A program made the position numbers and the translations under genes. 10,401 nucleotides of DNA, taken from contig NW_003156740.1 of assembly GCF_000003605.2 (NCBI RefSeq), positions 368,339-378,739 on the forward strand. Direction: 5' to 3'. Below, piece by piece: positions 6,440 to 10,401 of the stretch. The notes beneath the pieces were generated by a model. It searched no databases, was not told the DNA's origin, and was given only the letters and a program-made list of their open reading frames with translations. Position 1 is the first letter of the stretch; each line of letters opens with the position of its first letter. The DNA is from Saccoglossus kowalevskii (taxonomy: Eukaryota; Hemichordata; Enteropneusta; Harrimaniidae).

Positions 6440-6744
6440 CTTCGATCGACATCACACGTACTGGGATGATATTACCACTGCTTATTTTTCGCGGTGCGAG
6501 AATGTCAACATGTTCTTCTACGTCTTATAGAAGACTGGAAACTCGTCTTAGAACAAAAGAAACATCCAGGTGCTATCTTGATGACCTTAGGTAAGTAATT
6601 GTCTAACGCATAGTTTAACGTCCCGTAAGCACCATGTTAAACTATCTGGCTACGCCAGTGAATGGTTAGACTTATTGAAAGGAATCCCTCAAAGATTCGT
6701 TATTAGGTCGGCTTTGTTCAACATATTATCGAACGGTCGTTATT
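6440..6744 (+). pseudogene. LINE C RT palm, N-terminal half, broken
   Basis: In one frame 6502-6588 reads QHVLLRLIEDW, LVLEQKKHPGAILM. It then breaks at the catalytic motif A, where the family has DLSKAFDCLPH. Here one base of the Asp codon is missing, an extra base follows, and several bases of the KAFD part are gone; the frame then recovers as CLTHSL. That runs directly in frame into SRKHHVKLSGYASEW, so roughly 20 to 25 residues that normally separate these blocks are deleted. Motif B has GIPQ followed by RFVIRSALFNIL in place of the usual GSxLGPLLFNIF. A frameshift near 6738-6750 leads to the next segment. Confidence 0.83.
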
Positions 6745-7017
6745 TTGCAATTTATTAAGGTGTCTTTATATAATTATGCCGATGATAATACTTTGTCGTC
6801 TGTATGCAATAGGAAACACGAGACAATTGGTAGCTTAACACAGGAGTCATTCACAGCAATTAGGTGGTTTCGTGAAAACGGCATGCAAGCAAATCCTATT
6901 AAATTTCAAGCCTTCGTATTGAAAGATTCAGATAATGGAATAAGTTTTGACATCAGTGGCAATACTATTGTTTCCGAAAATTGTTTCAGGTTACTAGGGG
7001 TTAAATTAGATAGTTAA
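6745..7017 (+). pseudogene. LINE C RT catalytic box and thumb fragment
   Basis: This is the longest clean piece of the element, 90 codons without a stop. It holds an intact catalytic box (NYADDNTLS, codons about 6772-6798), then SFTAIRWFRENGMQANPIKF, a block diagnostic for CR1/L2/Jockey-like RTs, and the thumb motif FRLLGVKLD. The catalytic Asp pair is preserved, but the fragment lacks motif A in a compatible frame, has no proper Met start and ends at TAA 7015-7017, after which the same frame goes on as RT-like sequence. It is therefore a remnant and not a small gene. Confidence 0.88.
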
Positions 7018-7575
7018 ACTAAATTACCTTTCACATATCAGCGTATTATGCAAAAAAGATGGTGCTAGTTAAAGGTATTACAGAAAATTGGTAGATATCT
7101 CGATTAATCATCTAGAATGAGTGTCTTTCGTTATTTTATTTTATCAAATTTTAATTATTGTTCCCATGTTTAGAATTCTTGTGGAAGTGGCAATATAACA
7201 AGGATGGAGCGTATTCAATATCGAGCTTTGAAATTTGTATACAACGACTTCAGTTATAGTTTTTTTATTAAACAAATTAGGATTAACACTTGAATTGTCT
7301 AGAAAACGTTCTATCATAATCGAGATTCAAGTTTATACATCAAATATCACCATCTTTTATGTGTAATCTTTTAAGTTTCAACATGTGATTTATAATTTAC
7401 AAAATAAGTCAGTTATGTGTTATGGATAGGGAGATATGGATTTAAATCTTTATCAACTTACGGTGCGGAAGTTTAGAATTCGGTGTCATTACATATGAAG
7501 TATTGTACAGATTTGTCGAAATTTAAAAAAACAACAACGGACTGGGCCATAATATATATAAAAAACGGTTATTTC
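7018..7575 (+). pseudogene. LINE C post-RT C-terminal region, broken
   Basis: Continuing the frame of the preceding fragment, with stops, gives VLQKIGRYLD, SVFRYFILSNFNYCSHV, CGSGNITRMERIQYRALKF and VYNDFSYSF. Similarity is weak from about 7275 to 7395, where a shifted frame shows YNLQNKSVM. The end reads RYGFKSLSTYGAEV, a TAG where the family has Trp (the LWNSLP motif), then NSVSLHMKYCTDLSKFKK and DWA. This is the standard C-terminus of CR1/L2/Jockey-like ORF2 proteins. At least five stops and one shift are visible. Confidence 0.82.
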
Positions 7576-10401
7576 ACATTGGAAATTGTTAATTCTCAAT
7601 CTTATTTGTATACACTGTGAATATATTTATTTGTTACATTTAGAGTATTTTAGTGTAATTTGACTTAAATATAATAATTTAGTTGACTTGACACAATACA
7701 GGTAAAATATTGTTTCCGTTAAAGTTGATACGCGCCTTGCAATAAAAAGATCACTTGAATCCTTTATTGACCATAACATGCGAGTGAACATAATTCTAAT
7801 GCAGCGAAATAAGATTGTGAACATTTTTGGTATTTTGACAGTATTAAGCCAAAAATAGAAGGTACCATTTTAAAGTAGCGCTAAATGAGGTTATAGTTAA
7901 TCAGCTTTAGGTATCATTCGTTCACCAGTGCGATAACTTCACCATATCAAGCCCTAACTCGACCATACTCGAAGAAGACGGGCAACGCGATTCAAATTCT
8001 ACATTTAAAAATAAGTTAACGCAGAACTCAACAATTGTATTGTTATCTGAGAAGTGAATTGGCGATTCCTGTACACTACACAATTTGAGTTTTCTACGAG
8101 CGAGTCACGTGCCTGACGTAAATAACTGGGTGTAATTTATGCGGAAAGTAGTTTGCCGAGAGATTTAATGCCAGAGATTTACTGGTCAAAAATAATACTT
8201 ATTCTAGGGGTAAAATGTTCCCACTGTAAGCGACATGTATTATTTCCTATATTGCCCTGGTTAAATAACAAAAACGATTAAATTATATAACAGAAAACAG
8301 TTACACAGCCAGGTTTTTTGCAAATTGTTCACCTTTTCCTCAATATTTCTGGTAATGAACACTAATCCCAGAGCCAACAGGAAAATTTAGAACAAATTTT
8401 CAGTTTTTCTCAAACATGTTTGTCGCAATCATCGGAAGGAAAGTGCAGACTATAAACGAGACTATTTTGTGAATTTGTGACGGAAAGAGAGAACTGGTGG
8501 TGAACAGGTTAAAGCGCTGTCCATATATCTATAAATAGTTTAATAATTTGAATAAATGCAATGTCATTTTCGTTTCATCGAAAAGGTCATGACATTCTTA
8601 ATATAGTGATTTTCGCTACGCATTTATTAGAGCTAAAGTGCACGTACCACAACTCTGCCTATTTCAAATAATGACATTATATGCTGAAACAATGTTTTGT
8701 CAGTATTGTCTATCTTTTAACACGATGTAACAGAATATGAAACACAATCATTGCAGTTTTATATATTGCAGAGGTTAAATAATGAACCCTTGCGTATGTT
8801 CAACCATTACAGCACAGTTTGGCCATGTCCGCCGTCTTCAATACCACGTTAGTTCACATAAATATCATATATTTAACACTAGAAAATGGTTGCGAAACTG
8901 GTGACAATCATTTCATTGTGTTTTTCTTAGGTAAAGTTATTCTGAATTGGAAACGCTCGGTATGAATCTTTTTGTCTCATTTTAATGAATCTAATATTAA
9001 CTTTTGCCCATGTGATGTGGCCCTTAAAATCAAGCATACATGGCTCATGTGTTGGAGAGGAAATCTTGACTTCACTACTGAACAATGAGAAGAAAAACCA
9101 CACAGGGTTTAAAGAAACTTGGCCAGATTAAACGACAATAGAACTCCTATTAAAAAGTTTAAACAGACGTTTTTATTTATTGCAATATCTCCACCCAACA
9201 ATCAATAATCATACGTTGAGGCTATTGGTGGTATATTTGCTGTATACATCAGTTATTGTACAATGTGCTGAACATCATTTTGTCATTCAATCTAAATAGC
9301 AAATTTATAAAATCTTTTTGACATTTTAATTTGTAATACATCAAACGTTTGGGCAGATATACCAGTATGTAATTATTATACGGCTTGGTTGGGCACAATA
9401 TGAGATTTTGCAGCGTCGAAGGTCATACTGTACATGATGAGTCATGATCTAGTTAATATTTTGGGGCGATATTAAGGCGGAAAAATGGCGTAATTTAATG
9501 TTTTAAACCGTCGTATTGCTCAAACCTACCCCATACTGAACAATTAACCAAATTTGTCTATTTGCACACATGACAAGTCACAAAAACAATGTCCTAGTAA
9601 GGTCCCCACCGGGTAGCACCAAGCTCACTCTTAAGCTGGTCTATATGTAATGTTGAACAAAACTCGTTTTCTGGGCCAATTACTAAAATTAGTAAGAAAT
9701 ACATTGCTTTAAATACCAATATAACATATGAAATGTTCAACTTACATCTGAGAATCTGGATCTAAATAGTCATGTATATGCTTGGTAGGCTCTGGTATGA
9801 CAGGCTGGTTGTGACATCATTATGTACTCCAGATATAATTGCTATGTCAGTACCAGTAGAAATCAGAAAATGTAAGTACTCTACAAACTATACGAAATGC
9901 CCGGATGAAAATTAAACATTTCCGTGGACATTTCAGTTAAAAGGTTACTTGCTCTTCCATAAAAAAAAACAACAACCTTGGTAAAATTTATAACAATATA
10001 TATGTTTAATTCGTTTAAAAGATTCCTCTCCTTAGTAAATAGCGCCCTCACTCCACAATATTTAGAATGAGTGGTTGGTCAAAAGTTTGATGAGTCAGGT
10101 TCATCTATTGGCTAAGCTTGTTGTACATAGATGCAAATGAGTATAGGAACCATTAATGCTGTAGGGTGTACTGGGAGGGGTGGAGGATTTCATGTTTGTA
10201 ATGACTGGTTGTAATGCGGTATCTCGTTGTTTTCAAGATGCAGCCTGATATTTGTTGCTTTCTTGGTTGTTCAATTGTGGCTAAAATTTGTGTGGTGGGT
10301 GGGAGATGTGTTTATTGTTTGTTGAGTCATTGTTTAGACACCCTGCAGCTTGAAATGGTATGGCCAAATCCAAATTCGATATGGTGGTGTGAATATCTGT
10401 G
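7576..10401. other. Long AT-rich non-coding stretch
   Basis: I recognise no gene, RNA or mobile element in this 2.8-kb tail on either strand. The first part may be the 3' untranslated region of LINE C. Small items are a 7-bp hairpin TTACTAA/TTAGTAA around 9680-9695, a nine-A run at 9961-9969 followed by CAACAACC, and isolated transcription-factor-like words that I do not credit. The last 350 bases are richer in G and T on the plus strand. Confidence 0.55.

Larger units (their letters stand above)
6440..7575 (+). mobile_element. LINE C: degenerate CR1/L2/Jockey-style non-LTR retrotransposon
   Basis: The plus strand carries, in order, CQHVLLRLIEDWKLVLEQKK (the block before RT motif A), a ruined motif A, SGYASEWLDLLKGIPQ (motif B), NYADDNTLS (catalytic box), the NGMQANPIKFQ and FRLLGVKLD thumb blocks, FILSNFNYC, MERIQYRALKFVYND, and the terminal STYGAEV block with YCTDLSKFKK. 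This order is characteristic of the Jockey superfamily of LINEs, including CR1 and L2. The 5' boundary is estimated, since nothing convincing precedes about 6440. The 3' boundary is near 7575, where protein-like sequence fades. I could not identify target-site duplications. Confidence 0.87.

Noticed and set aside
6331-6594. Plus-strand open frame of 87 codons
   Set aside because: In the 3' half a different frame encodes the LINE C block QHVLLRLIEDW; this frame is a shadow and has no Met start.
7627-7824. Minus-strand open frame of 65 codons
   Set aside because: No family resemblance, AT-rich composition and no context; most likely chance.
9437-9445. ATGAGTCAT, a perfect AP-1-like palindrome
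   Set aside because: A single 9-bp match in 10 kb without a nearby gene is not evidence of regulation.
1-10401. CRISPR arrays, tRNA genes, rRNA, SINE A/B boxes, LTRs
   Set aside because: I looked for regularly spaced repeats, cloverleaf and GGTTCGA-type boxes and long terminal direct repeats, and saw none that hold up.

Overview
The window looks like non-coding DNA from a metazoan genome, most likely a marine or aquatic invertebrate. It is AT-rich by eye, has no intact gene, and carries several decayed non-LTR retrotransposons (LINEs) whose protein remnants resemble families common in molluscs, lancelets and cnidarians. That assignment is an inference from protein style, not from a database match. 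I see no bacterial operon structure, ribosome binding sites, CRISPR array, tRNA or rRNA.

Layout. (1) Positions 1 to about 1345, minus strand: LINE A, a 5'-truncated element whose reverse transcriptase (RT) begins at motif A and runs through the RT thumb and a C-terminal Cys-containing region off the left edge. (2) About 1346-2900, minus strand: LINE B, a second and unrelated element with the style of the L1/Tx1 group. It retains the RT from its N-terminal palm through the catalytic boxes and most of the post-RT C-terminal region. A and B lie head to tail on the same strand, and B coding sequence stops where A starts, so A probably inserted into B or the two were joined by a deletion. (3) Positions 2894-2941: a perfect 34-bp palindrome between 7-bp direct repeats, at the edge of recognisable B coding sequence. 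(4) About 2942-4560: an accessory stretch with a diverged motif repeated three times in one orientation (core GAGGGACTGTG), several hairpins, a doubled GC-rich 13-mer, and a 49-bp T-rich insert flanked by perfect 14-bp repeats that looks like an extremely truncated retroposed poly(A) tail. (5) About 4563-6440: AT-rich DNA with short simple repeats and one or two weak open stretches. (6) About 6440-7575, plus strand: LINE C, an element of CR1/L2/Jockey style with RT, thumb and terminal domain in disrupted frames. (7) About 7576-10401: AT-rich DNA in which I recognise no gene or element.

None of the three LINEs can encode a working protein: each has in-frame stops, frameshifts and damaged or deleted RT motifs. 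No genes act together here. The window is best read as a retrotransposon graveyard. The points most worth checking are the target-site-duplicated mini insert, the palindrome with flanking repeats, the A/B junction and the three-copy motif. I did not find a convincing undescribed biological system.
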